64,000 nucleotides of DNA from Misgurnus anguillicaudatus (taxonomy: Eukaryota; Chordata; Actinopteri; Cypriniformes; Cobitidae), in the NCBI RefSeq assembly GCF_027580225.2, contig NC_073356.2:2418001-2482000 (forward strand). Reading direction: 5' to 3'. The translations under genes were made by a program, and so were the position numbers. The notes below the pieces were generated by a model. It ran no database searches. It was not told the origin of the DNA and saw nothing but the letters and a program-made list of their open reading frames with translations. This document shows, in pieces, positions 40,201-49,276 of the stretch. The stretch's first letter is position 1. Each line of letters begins with the position of its first letter.

Positions 40201-43200
40201 CTAGTGGTTGTAGCACTGATTCTCCCATATGGGAGACCCAGGTTCAAATCCCACAAGGTTTAAGGGGTATTATCCATTGACCAGTAGTCACTGCTTTAGC
40301 TCTGATAGAGTTTATGGGCATCTTATAGCCTGCAATTGGTTTTTCCCTTCCCAAAGCCAGTAGGTTGTTCATTTTATTACTGTTCCTAAGTCTCCTAAAG
40401 CAGTCTTCATAGTTGATGTGGGCTTAAGGTTTCTGTTGGACATTTGAGATCAAATTTAACATAGAGTACTGGACATAACATTTAGTGCTTTCAAGCAAAA
40501 TCTATCCATGTAAGTTTCAATTTAAGAAAGAGACCAAGACATACAATTAACAAAAAATACATCAGATTCCAACAGTGTCTTTGGGTTTTGAAAGAAGCAA
40601 ACAAATCTTCTGATAGTTTTCATGTATTTGTGGGTTTGACTCTGACTGTACCAGCCAGCCAACAGTCTTAGCATAGGCAGCAATACACAGGACCAGGTTT
40701 TGCTGGCCCAGCTTCAACTCATCCTCTGTAGTCTAGTGGTTAGAGCATTGATTCTCCCATATGGGAGACCCAGGTTCAATTCCCACAAGGTTTAAGGGGT
40801 ATTATCCATTGACCAGTAGTCACTGCTTTAGCTCTGATAGAGTTTATGGGCATCTTACAGCCTGCAATTGGTTTTTCCCTTCCCAAAGCCAGTAGGTTGT
40901 TCATTTTATTACTGTTCCTAAGTCTCCTAAAGCAGTCTTCATAGTTGATGTGGGCTTAAGGTTTCTGCTGGACATTTGAGATCAAATTTAACATAGAGTA
41001 CTGGACATAACATTTAGTGCTTTCAAGCCAAATGTTTATGTGAGTTACACTTGAAGAAAGGGTCCTAGACATACAATTAGCAAAAAATACAACAAATTCA
41101 AACAGTGTCTTTGGGTTTTGATAGAAGCAAACAAATCTTCTTTAGATCTGATAGTTTTCATGTATTTGTGGGTTTGACTCTGACTGTACCAGCCAGCCAA
41201 CAGTCTTAGCATAGGCAACAATACACAGGACCAGGTTTTGCTGGCCCAGCTTCAACTCATCCTCTGTAGTCTAGTGATTAGAGCACTGATTCTCCCATAT
41301 GGGAGACCCAGTTTCAAATCCCACAAGGTTTAAGTTGAATTCTCCTTTGACCAGTAGTTATTTCTTTAGCTCTGATAGAGTTTGTGGGCATCTTATAGCC
41401 TGCAATTCTATTTTCCCTTCCCAAAGCCAGTAGGTTGTTCATTTTATTACTGTACCTAAGTCTCCTAAAGCAGTCTTCATAGTTGATGTGGGCTTAAGGT
41501 TTCTGCTGGACATTTGAGATCAAATTTAACATAGAGTACTGGACATAGCATTTAGTGCTTTCAAGCAAAATATATCCATGTAAGTTTCAATTTAAGAAAG
41601 AGACCAAGACATACAATTAGCAAAAAATACATCAGATGCCAACAGTGTCTTTGGGTTTTGATAGAAGCAAACAAATCTTCTTTAGATCTGATAGTTTTCA
41701 TGTATTTGTGGGTTTGACTCTGACTGTACCAGCCAGCCAACAGTCTTAGCATAGGCAGCAATACACAGGACCAGGTTTTGCTGGCCCAGCTTCAACTCAT
41801 CCTCTGTAGTCTAGTGGTTGGAGCACTGATTCTCCCATATGGGAGACCCAGGTTCAAATCCCACAAGGTTTAAGGGGTATTATCCATTGACCAGTAGTCA
41901 CTGCTTTAGCTCTGATAGAGTTTATAGGCATCTTACAGCCTGCAATTCGTTTTTCCCTTCCCAAAGCCAGTAGGTTGTTCATTTTATTACTGTTCCTAAG
42001 TCTCCTAAAGCAGTCTTCATAGTTGATGTGGGCTTAAGGTTTCTGCTGGACATTTGAGATCAAATTTAACATAGAGTACTGGACATAACATTTAGTACTT
42101 TCAAGCCAAATGTTCATGTGAGTTACACTTGAAGAAAGGGTCCTAGACATACAATTAGCAAAAAATACAGCAAATGCAAACAGTGTCTTTGGGTTTTGAT
42201 AGAAGCAAACAAATCTTCTTTAGATCTGATAGTTTTCATGTATTTGTGGGTTTGACTCTGACTGTACCAGCCAGCCAACAGTCTTAGCATAGGCAACAAT
42301 ACACAGAACCAGGTTTTGCTGGCCCAGCTTCCACTCATCCTCTGTAGTCTAGTGATTAGAGCACTGATTCTCCCATATGGGAGACCCAGTTTCAAATCCC
42401 ACAAGGTTTAAGTTGAATTCTCCTTTGACCAGTAGTTATTTCTTTAGCTCTGATAGAGTTTATGGGCATCTTACAGCCTGCAATTGGTTTTTCCCTTCCC
42501 AAAGCCAGTAGGTTGTTGAATTTATTACTGTTCCTAAGTCTCCTAAAGCAGTCTTCATAGTTGATGTGGGCTTAAGGTTTCTGTTGGACATTTGAGATCA
42601 AATTTAACATAGAGTACTGGACATAACATTTAGTGCTTTCAAGCAAAATCTATCCATGTAAGTTTCAATTTAAGAAAGAGTCCTGGACATACAATTAACA
42701 AAAAATACATCAGATTCCAACAGTGTCTTTGGGTTTTGAAAGAAGCAAACAAATCTTCTTTAGATCTGATAGTTTTCATGTATTTATGGGTTTGACTCTG
42801 ACTGCACCAGCCAGCCAACAGTCTTAGCATAGGCAGCAATACACAGGACCAGGTTTTGCTGGCCCAGCTTCAACTCATCCTCTGTAGTCTAGTGGTTAGA
42901 GCATTGATTCTCCCATTGGGAGACCCAGGTTCAAATCCCACAAGGTTTAAGGGGTATTATCCATTGACCAATAGTCACTGCTTTAGCTCTGATAGAGTTT
43001 ATAGGCATCTTACAGCCTGCAATTCGTTTTTCCTTTCCCAAAGCCAGTAGGTTGTTCATTTTATTACTGTTCCTACGTCTCCTAAAGCAGTCTTCATAGT
43101 TGATGTGGGCTTAAGGTTTCTGCTGGACATTTGAGATCAAATTTAACATAGAGTACTGGACATAACATTTAGTGCTTTCAAGCAAAATATATCCATGTAA

Positions 43201-44648
43201 GTTTCAATTTAAGAAAGAGACCAAGACATACAATTAGCAAAAAATACATCAGATTCCAACAGTGTCTTTGGGTTTTGATAGAAGCAAACAAATCTTCTTT
43301 AGATCTGACAGTTTTCATGTATTTATGGGTTTGACTCTGACTGTACCAGCCAGCCAACAGTCTTAGCATAGGCAGCAATACACAGGACCAGGTTTTGCTG
43401 GCCCAGCTTCAACTCATCCTCTGTAGTCTAGTGGTTGTAGCACTGATTCTCCCATATGGGAGACCCAGGTTCAAATCCCACAAGGTTTAAGGGGTATTAT
43501 CCATTGACCAGTAGTCACTGCTTTAGCTCTGATAGAGTTTATGGGCATCTTACAGCCTGCAATTGGTTTTTCCCTTCCCAAAGCCAGTAGGTTGTTCATT
43601 TTATTACTGTTCCTAAGTCTCCTAAAGCAGTCTTCATAGTTGATGTGGGCTTAAGGTTTCTGTTGGACATTTGAGATCAAATTTAACATAGAGTACTGGA
43701 CATAACATTTAGTGCTTTCAAGCAAAATCTATCCATGTAAGTTTCAATTTAAGAAAGAGTCCCGGACATACAATTAACAAAAAATACATCAGATTCCAAC
43801 AGTGTCTTTGGGTTTTGAAAGAAGCAAACAAATCTTCTGATAGTTTTCATGTATTTGTGGGTTTGACTCTGACTGTACCAGCCAGCCAACAGTCTTAGCA
43901 TAGGCAGCAATACACAGGACCAGGTTTTGCTGGCCCAGCTTCAACTCATCCTCTGTAGTCTAGTGGTTAGAGCATTGATTCTCCCATATGGGAGACCCAG
44001 GTTCAAATCCCACAAGGTTTAAGGGGTATTATCCATTGACCAGTAGTCACTGCTTTAGCTCTGATAGAGTTTATAGGCATCTTACAGCCTGCAATTCGTT
44101 TTTCCCTTCCCAAAGCCAGTAGGTTGTTCATTTTATTACTGTTCCTAAGTCTCCTAAAGCAGTCTTCATAGTTGATGTGGGCTTAAGGTTTCTGCTGGAC
44201 ATTTGAGATCAAATTTAACATAGAGTACTGGACATAACATTTAGTGCTTTCAAGCCAAATGTTCATGTGAGTTACACTTGAAGAAAGGGTCCTAGACATA
44301 CAATTAGCAAAAAATACAACAAATGCAAACAGTGTCTTTGGGTTTTGATAGAAGCAAACAAATCTTCTTTAGATCTGATAGTTTTCATGTATTTGTGGGT
44401 TTGACTCTGACTGTACCAGCCAGCCAACAGTCTTAGCATAGGCAACAATACACAGGACCAGGTTTTGCTGGCCCAGCTTCAACTCATCCTCTGTAGTCTA
44501 GTGATTAGAGCACTGATTCTCCCATATGAGAGACGCAGTTTCAAATCCCACAAGGTTTAAGTTGAATTCTCCTTTGACCAGCAGTTATTTCTTTAGCTCT
44601 GATAGAGTTTGTGTGCATCTTATAGCCTGCAATTCTATTTTCCCTTCC
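37264..44648 (+). repeat. Hexameric higher-order repeat block, period ~3,230 bp
   Basis: The diverged marker CCAAATGTT lies at about 37,797, 38,875, 41,030, 42,108 and 44,250, so alternate spacings of 1,078 and about 2,150 bp sum to about 3,230. CAAAATCTATCC falls at about 37,267, 39,415, 40,497, 42,645 and 43,727 with the same sum. The rare variant CACAGAACCAGG occurs at about 39,072 and 42,302, also about 3,230 apart. About 2.3 periods are present before the array stops. Confidence 0.85.
44252..44648 (+). repeat. Terminal, broken satellite monomer
   Basis: The last unit is of the diverged type and has extra private changes: CATATGAGAGACGCAG instead of CATATGGGAGACCCAG, GACCAGCAGTTA, and GTGTGCATC. 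The palindrome is therefore broken. The unit ends within TTCTATTTTCCCTTCCC, where normal units continue into AAAGCCAGTAGG. From here the sequence is LTR. Decay at the edge of an array is expected where unequal exchange seldom reaches. Confidence 0.9.
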
Positions 44649-44807
44649 CCGCCCCTTCCTTCTTTTTTAATTAAATTAAATAAAGTTATTCTTGTTTTAC
44701 TTATCTTTTCGTTTGTCTGGTCATTGGGGTGCTTTGGGGACCTCCTCGAGGCGGAACTTTGGTAAGAGCGTGACCCACGTAGCTTGTGGTTCGCTCGGGC
44801 CGTGACA
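44646..44807 (+). repeat. 5' LTR remnant (last ~162 bp only)
   Basis: Matches the end of the 3' LTR (about 51,100-51,253), from the AATTAAATAAAG block through GGGCCGTGACA. It keeps the AATAAA at 44,679-44,684 and the GT-rich stretch after it. Over the last ~140 bp I see about six differences from the 3' LTR, all transitions. About 2.25 kb of this LTR, including the promoter part, is missing where the satellite begins. Confidence 0.92.
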
Positions 44808-44812
44808 GATTT

Positions 44813-44828
44813 TGGCGTAGTCGGCAGG
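44813..44828 (+). promoter_or_regulatory. Primer binding site, tRNA-Ser type
   Basis: TGGCGTAGTCGGCAGG begins five bases after the LTR end (GTGACA, then GATTT). It is complementary to the 3' end of vertebrate tRNA-Ser (AGA/TGA type), whose acceptor sequence ends CCTGCCGACTACG followed by CCA. The match is complete across these 16 bases from memory of the tRNA. Minus-strand DNA synthesis would have been primed here. Confidence 0.8.
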
Positions 44829-44863
44829 GTTTCCGCCTCGAGTGGAGTAACCAGAGTTCCCCA

Positions 44864-45796
44864 ATGGCCGACAACGAAGTGCCCGAAGCCCCACCCCGAG
44901 TCATGCCTGTGTTACTAGGCAATCCCTGGGTCCAAAAGTATGGGGGCACCGAGTCTGAAGTCAGGCTCTCTGAGTGGCGTGCCCAGATCGAATATCTGGC
45001 TGGTCTTCAAGGTCTCACCGCAGCCCAACAGCTGCAGTTCGTACTCAGTTCCCTGGAAGGAGAGGCGCGCAGAGAAGTGCAGGCCGCACCGGAAGCCGTA
45101 AGGGCCACCGCGCAGACCATCTTTAATTTTCTATCCGAACAGTATGGTGATTCCACCTTTACTGCAGTCCTGAGGGCCCAGTTTTTCGGGTGTAAACAAG
45201 GGCCCCGACAGACAATATGGGCTTATGCACTGCGGCTACGAGAACAGCTGACGCGACTGCAGAAGTGCCCCAACCATGGTTTGGAGGATGGTGAGACACT
45301 TTTGAGGGACCAGTTTCTGCTAGGACTACGTGAGGGCCCAGTGCAACAAAGTCTGCGGGTGCAGTTTCGCCGAGACCCTGGCCTCACTTTTGAAGACCTG
45401 AAAAAGGAGGCGACTGCCCTAGAACAGGATCAGGAAGAGACTAAAGAACCCCCAGTATGTGCCGCGGTGAGTAACACTGCCCCCCCTGCAGAAGCAGAGT
45501 GGAAACAGGCCTTCAAGGCCGAACTCCTGAGGGATGTACAGGAACAAATGAAGGAACTAACGAGGACCCTAGTGGAGGAACTACACACAGGAGTCCCCCG
45601 CCAGGAGGTGATAACCGCACCCCGGGAACGGGCCCACTCCAATGGCGAGCGAGGCCTGCGAAGAGAAGCAGGTCGGCCGATGCGGCCGCGCTTCGAGTGG
45701 GACAAGCAGGGCCACCCCATTTGCAATCGCTGTGGAGAAGCTGGCCACATTAGTAGACAGTGTGGGCCCCGAAGAGGTTCGATGGGGGATTTTTAA
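44864..45796 (+). CDS. gag: Gag-like capsid/nucleocapsid polyprotein of the LTR retrotransposon
   Basis: An intact 310-residue reading frame from the ATG at 44,864 (MADNEVPEAPP) to TAA at 45,794; the open frame extends upstream to 44,786, but this is the first ATG after the primer binding site with a good context (CCAATGG). The middle part (about residues 30-190) resembles the retrotransposon Gag fold, with WRAQIEYLAGL, ARREVQ and ALRLREQLTRLQ-type helices as in Ty3/gypsy and the related PNMA-family capsids. The C-terminal part has a basic stretch and one CCHC zinc knuckle, CNRCGEAGHISRQC, at 45,722-45,763 (residues 287-300), which binds RNA. Pol follows in the -1 frame and overlaps the end. 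The GGGGGATTTTTAAG stretch at the overlap is homopolymer-rich but not a canonical slippery heptamer. Role in this dead element is probably gone, yet the frame has no stop. Confidence 0.88.
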   Translation: MADNEVPEAPPRVMPVLLGNPWVQKYGGTESEVRLSEWRAQIEYLAGLQGLTAAQQLQFVLSSLEGEARREVQAAPEAVRATAQTIFNFLSEQYGDSTFTAVLRAQFFGCKQGPRQTIWAYALRLREQLTRLQKCPNHGLEDGETLLRDQFLLGLREGPVQQSLRVQFRRDPGLTFEDLKKEATALEQDQEETKEPPVCAAVSNTAPPAEAEWKQAFKAELLRDVQEQMKELTRTLVEELHTGVPRQEVITAPRERAHSNGERGLRREAGRPMRPRFEWDKQGHPICNRCGEAGHISRQCGPRRGSMGDF

Positions 45797-46575
45797 GGCG
45801 GCCGGCCACAGTCGGTCATGTGGTCGGATCCCCTTTAGGAGACCCACCCAGAAGAAAAGAGCCTGTGGAAGGGCTGGTCGGGAGAAGCCCAACTATAGAG
45901 GCCAAGGTTGGTGGAGTCAGCATCTCTTGCCTGGTCGATACTGGTTCTCAGGTAACCCTTTTCTCTGAAAGCTTGTCCTGGGAGGTGTTCACAGAAGAAA
46001 GCATGACGGCGCAGGACTCGTCTTGGCTGACCTTAAAAGGTGCAAATGGACTGGATATTCCATATATCGGGTATGTGGTCACAGATATAAAAGTAGGCGG
46101 GATTCTCGTACCTCAGAAGGGGATCGTGGTGGTTCAGGACCACTGCCTCGGGGCACATCGAGCCCTGCTGGGCATGAATATCATTTCTGAGTGTTGGGAT
46201 GAGCTGTTTCGGGCAAAGCCCGGGAAGACTGCCCCTGGAACAGAGCAACAGGAATGGAGGTGGCTCACCGCGGACTGTCGTCGGATTCAGACGGCCAAGG
46301 TAAAATTAGACCGAGAAGACACGGGGCGAGTAGCCTGTCGCTTTGCCCTTTCCATCCCTGCAAGAAGCGAGGCCCTCGTGTGGGCGAGAGTTCCTCGACA
46401 GGACTTTGGACCCGATGGATGGGTCTTGGTCGAGCCCCACCTGGACTGCCAGCCTGTGGAAGTGGCCAGGGGACTGGCGGTGGTTCACCGAGGTAAAGTC
46501 CCCGTGAAGGTACGGAATGAAAACCCTTACACGCCACAGCTGCATAAACACCAGGAGTATCAGGAGTATATGGAG
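45760..46575 (+). pseudogene. pol: Pol, part 1: retropepsin-type aspartic protease and linker
   Basis: Reading frame in -1 relation to gag, overlapping its last 37 bases. The protease signature VDTGSQVT has its catalytic Asp codon at 45,937, and the second conserved region (LLGMN at 46,165-46,179) corresponds to the hydrophobic-hydrophobic-G element of retropepsins. The following stretch, with VPVKVRNENPY, resembles the protease-to-RT linker of gypsy Pol. After about 46,550 the frame enters a 9-bp tandem duplication (CAGGAGTAT twice, 46,552-46,569) and then a junction to a much later part of RT. The frame stays open only until the TAA at 46,633, in unrelated sequence. The protease itself looks complete. 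There is no ATG that must be used; expression would depend on gag. Confidence 0.85.
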
Positions 46576-46793
46576 TGGCAGTGGACCCCGAGAAGGTTGC
46601 CGTTGTGCGTGAGTGGAACGCCCCAACAACAGTAAAACAGGTTAGATCTTTGCTGGGATTTGTGGGCTATTACCGATGGTTTATTAAGGGGTTCTCAAAG
46701 ATCGCTAAACCTCTGAACCAATTGTTAGCAGGGACTGGGCGGCTCCGAGGCCGGGGGTCACCCTCGGTGGCCTGGAGCCCTGAGTGTAAGGGC
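46575..46793 (+). pseudogene. pol: Pol, part 2: RT connection fragment; catalytic core absent
   Basis: The segment VAVDPEKVAVVREW, followed by VRSLLGFVGYYRWFI and FSKIAKPLNQLL, is the well-conserved region just after the RT palm and thumb in gypsy elements. No fingers or palm motif, and no YxDD or FxDD box, is present in any frame between the protease and this segment. By family size roughly 0.9-1 kb of coding sequence is missing, joined at about 46,555-46,575. The fragment is in a different frame from the protease. A one-base frame change in the G-run near 46,788-46,793 then returns to the protease frame for RNase H. Both breaks make this a relic. Confidence 0.85.
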
Positions 46794-47565
46794 CGCCTTT
46801 CAGCAGCTAAAACAAGAGCTGTTGCAAGCACCAATCTTGGCCTATGCTGACTTCCACTTACCTTTTATTTTATACACAGATGCCAGTAACCTGGGACTGG
46901 GGGCGGTGCTAGCACAGCGGCAGGACGGAGCGGAGCAGGTAATCGCGTATGCCAGCCGGAGCCTACACCCCGCAGAACGAAATGATGCCAACTATAGTTC
47001 ATTTAAGTTGGAGCTGCTGGCCCTAAAATGGGCCTTGAGTGAAAAATTTAAAGACTATTTGTGGGGTGCTAAAGTGCAAGTAATACCGGACAATAACCCT
47101 CTTGTTCATCTACAGACAGCTAGACTGGGGGCAGTGGAGCAACGGTGGGTAGCACAGCTGGCAAACTACGACTACCAGCTCCAGTACCGACCAGGAAAGG
47201 AGCATGTAAATGCCGACGTTCTGTCCCGATTGCCTGAGGAACGGGCTCCCGCGGAAGAGGCAGCCCAGGTAGCCCCCGTACCAGAGGATGAGTACTTGGT
47301 GGGGGTAATTGAGGCACCGGGAAGTGAGAAGGAAGCAGTGCCGTCAAGTTGGGGATGGGACCCTGCTTGGTGGAGGCGTCGACAACAGGAGGATGAGCGA
47401 GTACGGGCTGTCAGTGGCTGGTTAGAACGGGGCCGAGGGCCAACAGCGGCAGAAAGGAGAGCTCAGGACGCCGGGGGCCGTAAGCTGGTGAGTCAGTGGG
47501 AGCGACTGAGGCTACGAGACGGGGTCGTCTGTAGAGTGGTCTCGGAGCAGGGGACTGGAGAATAA
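46793..47565 (+). pseudogene. pol: Pol, part 3: RNase H domain and tether to integrase
   Basis: The frame carries the RNase HI-like acidic residues in order: YTDAS with the first Asp, ELLALKWA with Glu, DNNPL with the second Asp, and ADVLSR with the last Asp, as is usual for gypsy RNase H. The residue before DNNPL is Pro where Thr is common. After LSR comes a Glu-rich tether with DPAWWRRRQQEDERV. An in-frame TAA at 47,563-47,565 ends it directly before the integrase zinc-binding region, which continues in the same frame. The upstream edge follows the frame change near 46,790. The substrate in a working element is the RNA strand of the RNA-DNA hybrid. Confidence 0.85.
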
Positions 47566-48666
47566 ATGCATCAAGTGGTGGTCCCTACCAGGGAGGTGGA
47601 AGCATTGCTCACTGCCTACCACAATCAACTGGGACACCAGGGGATAGAAAAGACGGCGTCCTTGGTGCGCCGACACTTCTATTGGCCGGGTCTGGAGGCC
47701 GCGGTGAGTACCTTTATTCAAGCTTGCCCCCGTTGTACGCTCTTCAAGGCATGGAAGGAACCAAGAGCCCCGATGGTTCCAGTGAAGGCATGGGCCTGGT
47801 TACATATGGTGCCGATGGATTTTCTTACCCTGGGAAGGCCGAAAGACCGGTACCAGAACATCTTGGTAGTTACAGACCTGTTTACCAAGTATGCCTGAGC
47901 CATCTCGACGTTAGATCAAACTGCCCAGACCACCGCCATGGCTCTTTGGAGGACCGTCTTTCAGCCATTCGGTTGTCCAGAGTTCTTGCACTCAGACCAA
48001 GGCACGAACTTCGAGTCCCGAGTAGTCAAGGAATTATGCCAGATCTATGGTTGTACCAAGACCCACACTACCTCCTACCATCCGCAGGGGAATGGGGGAT
48101 GCGAGCGATTCAACCAGACCCTCTTGGGTCTCCTGGGAACACTGGACCAAGATCGCCAAGGGGACTGGGTGAGTGCCTTACACGCCTTAGTCCAAGCATA
48201 TAATAACAGTGTGAATAGCACCACGGGGTATGCCCCGACATTTCTGATGTTCGGCAGGCACGTCAGATTGCCGGTCGATTTGATGTTGGGGATACCGACC
48301 CCGGTTGAGGACACAAGCGGCACGGAGTGGGTAGATCGCCATCATCGGCACCTACGGTTCGCTTACGAGCAGGTGACCAAACGTATGTGGGTTGCCGCGG
48401 AGAAAAACAAGAGGCTTTACGATCGCACGGCCAGGGAAGCTCCCCTACTGCCAGGTGAGAGAGTACTGGCACGGGACAATCTGCGTCAGGGAAAGGAAAA
48501 GCTCTGCGACCGTTGGGAAGGTACGCCATATGTTGTCGTGTCACAGCAGCGACCAGGGCAACGAGTCTATACCAACCGGCCCGAGGGACGGGCCGGCCCT
48601 GCCCGCATTTCCCACGACCACAGCCAGAGCCACCGAAACCCCCCGTGCCATCGACACCTTGGGTGA
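47566..48666 (+). pseudogene. pol: Pol, part 4: integrase (HHCC, DDE, GPY/F-like), interrupted by a stop
   Basis: Continues in the RNase H frame. The zinc-binding part is HNQLGH then CPRC. The catalytic core has its first Asp in PMDFL, second in HSDQGTNF and Glu in GGCERFNQTL, so all three DDE residues are kept. An in-frame TGA at 47,896-47,898 splits the core just after DLFTKYA. The C-terminal part contains ERVLARDN and DRWEGTPYVVV, resembling the GPY/F module of non-chromoviral gypsy integrases. Near 48,560-48,620 the frame appears to change: the proline-rich tail with RRSQRETRGRQPARYG reads in another frame and ends at about 48,808. Two or more lesions make integrase non-functional. Confidence 0.87.
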
Positions 48667-48815
48667 GCGGATGGGCGGTGATCCCCCGAAGACCAGCGCC
48701 GGTGCCCGTCCCGGTGGAGCCAGTGTCCTCGCCACGACGGTCCCAGCGGGAGACCCGAGGACGGCAGCCTGCAAGGTATGGCGAGTGGACCAGCGGAGGA
48801 TGTTCTAGGGACTAG
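48513..48815 (+). pseudogene. pol: Pol C-terminal tail in shifted frame
   Basis: This frame reads a proline-rich tail (PQPEPPKPPVPSTP and PRRPAPVPVPVEP) followed by SSPRRSQRETRGRQPARYGEW, which is the common end of gypsy Pol proteins, and stops 20 bases before the 3' LTR. Only the part after about 48,600 is likely the real tail; before that the integrase frame is the coding one. The switch point is not exactly placed. Confidence 0.6.
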
Positions 48816-48824
48816 AACCGATTG

Positions 48825-48835
48825 GCAGGGGAGGA
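48825..48835 (+). promoter_or_regulatory. Polypurine tract
   Basis: GCAGGGGAGGA lies directly before the TGTCA that opens the 3' LTR. A purine run in this place primes plus-strand synthesis in LTR retroelements. It is interrupted only by the C at its start. Confidence 0.75.
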
Positions 48836-48973
48836 TGTCACGGAGTGACATCAGTAGGGCGGAACCTAATGAGGGTGCAGTGGTTCCGCCCGGACCTATT
48901 TGCAGCAAACATCAGCGCTTCCGGGTTGCCCGGGAATCCCCGAAATCACCGCAATGGGCAACAGCTGTGCCGA

Positions 48974-49027
48974 TGACGTGGCGGATAGCGATTGGTCAGG
49001 ATACGCTGGAAAGACGAGCATAAAAAG
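48974..49027 (+). promoter_or_regulatory. LTR U3 promoter elements
   Basis: TGACGTGG (CRE-like) at 48,974, ATTGG (inverted CCAAT box) at 48,991-48,995 and CATAAAAAG (TATA-like) at 49,019-49,027 are spaced like a vertebrate Pol II core promoter. Transcription would begin near 49,050. Activity is not shown by sequence alone. Confidence 0.55.
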
Positions 49028-49276
49028 AGGAGTTAGAAGAGGCACAGCGCATTGTGTTGTTATTGAACTGGTGAGTGTGTTGGGCAGACGCTGGGCTACC
49101 TCCGTAAGGATTACTCTGGGACTGCAGGAAAGGAAATTAGGAGATCGTAGGGCATCTGCAACACACTAGAGAGACATCGTGAGGATTAACGAAGGGTGAG
49201 CACTAGAGAATTAAGAACGCACAAACACTTGGCTTGTTGCTGGGTGTACGGAGGCTGGAGAACGCTTTCTCACACG

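Larger units (their letters stand above)
1..44648 (+). repeat. ~539-bp tRNA-SINE-containing satellite array, about 84 monomers
   Basis: Tandem head-to-tail array with no foreign insertion that I could see. Phase marks such as the TTCAAGCAAAATATATCC block recur every 538-540 bp; I count 83 after the partial first unit. The window begins inside a monomer, so the true left end is not seen. Each unit has, in order: a CAAAATATATCCATGTAAG block, a TCTTTAGATCTGATAG block (nine bases shorter in some units), the tRNA-like head, a T-run, and a GTTGATGTGGGCTTAA block. Typical units hold only one or two CpGs (for example in CATTTCGTGC and AATTCGTTTTT), far fewer than base composition would predict. Strand is given by the tRNA-like head. 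The short ORFs inside are a by-product of repetition. Confidence 0.97.

Noticed and set aside
1048..43378. Dozens of 60-93-residue open frames on both strands in the array
   Set aside because: They are the same translation of each repeat unit, start and stop with monomer variants, have no domain, and shift when a unit has a 9-bp deletion. They are a by-product of tandem repetition.
216..44560. Functional tRNA genes
   Set aside because: A and B boxes are good, but acceptor and T stems do not pair and the anticodon position is a perfect palindrome. SINE-like heads fit better.
1..44648. CRISPR array
   Set aside because: The unit is ~539 bp with no unique spacers, and the context is a vertebrate genome.
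1..44648. Centromere
   Set aside because: Higher-order structure is suggestive, but I see no CENP-B-box-like motif and location or CENP-A binding cannot be judged from sequence.
45780..45797. Canonical -1 slippery heptamer between gag and pol
   Set aside because: The overlap has G and T runs, but no X XXY YYZ in the gag frame; the mechanism stays open.
48666..48836. An env gene in the retroelement
   Set aside because: Only about 170 bp lie between the integrase frame and the LTR, filled by the Pol tail.
45430..48908. Minus-strand and alternate-frame ORFs across gag and pol
   Set aside because: Shadows of the GC-rich coding strand; none shows a domain.
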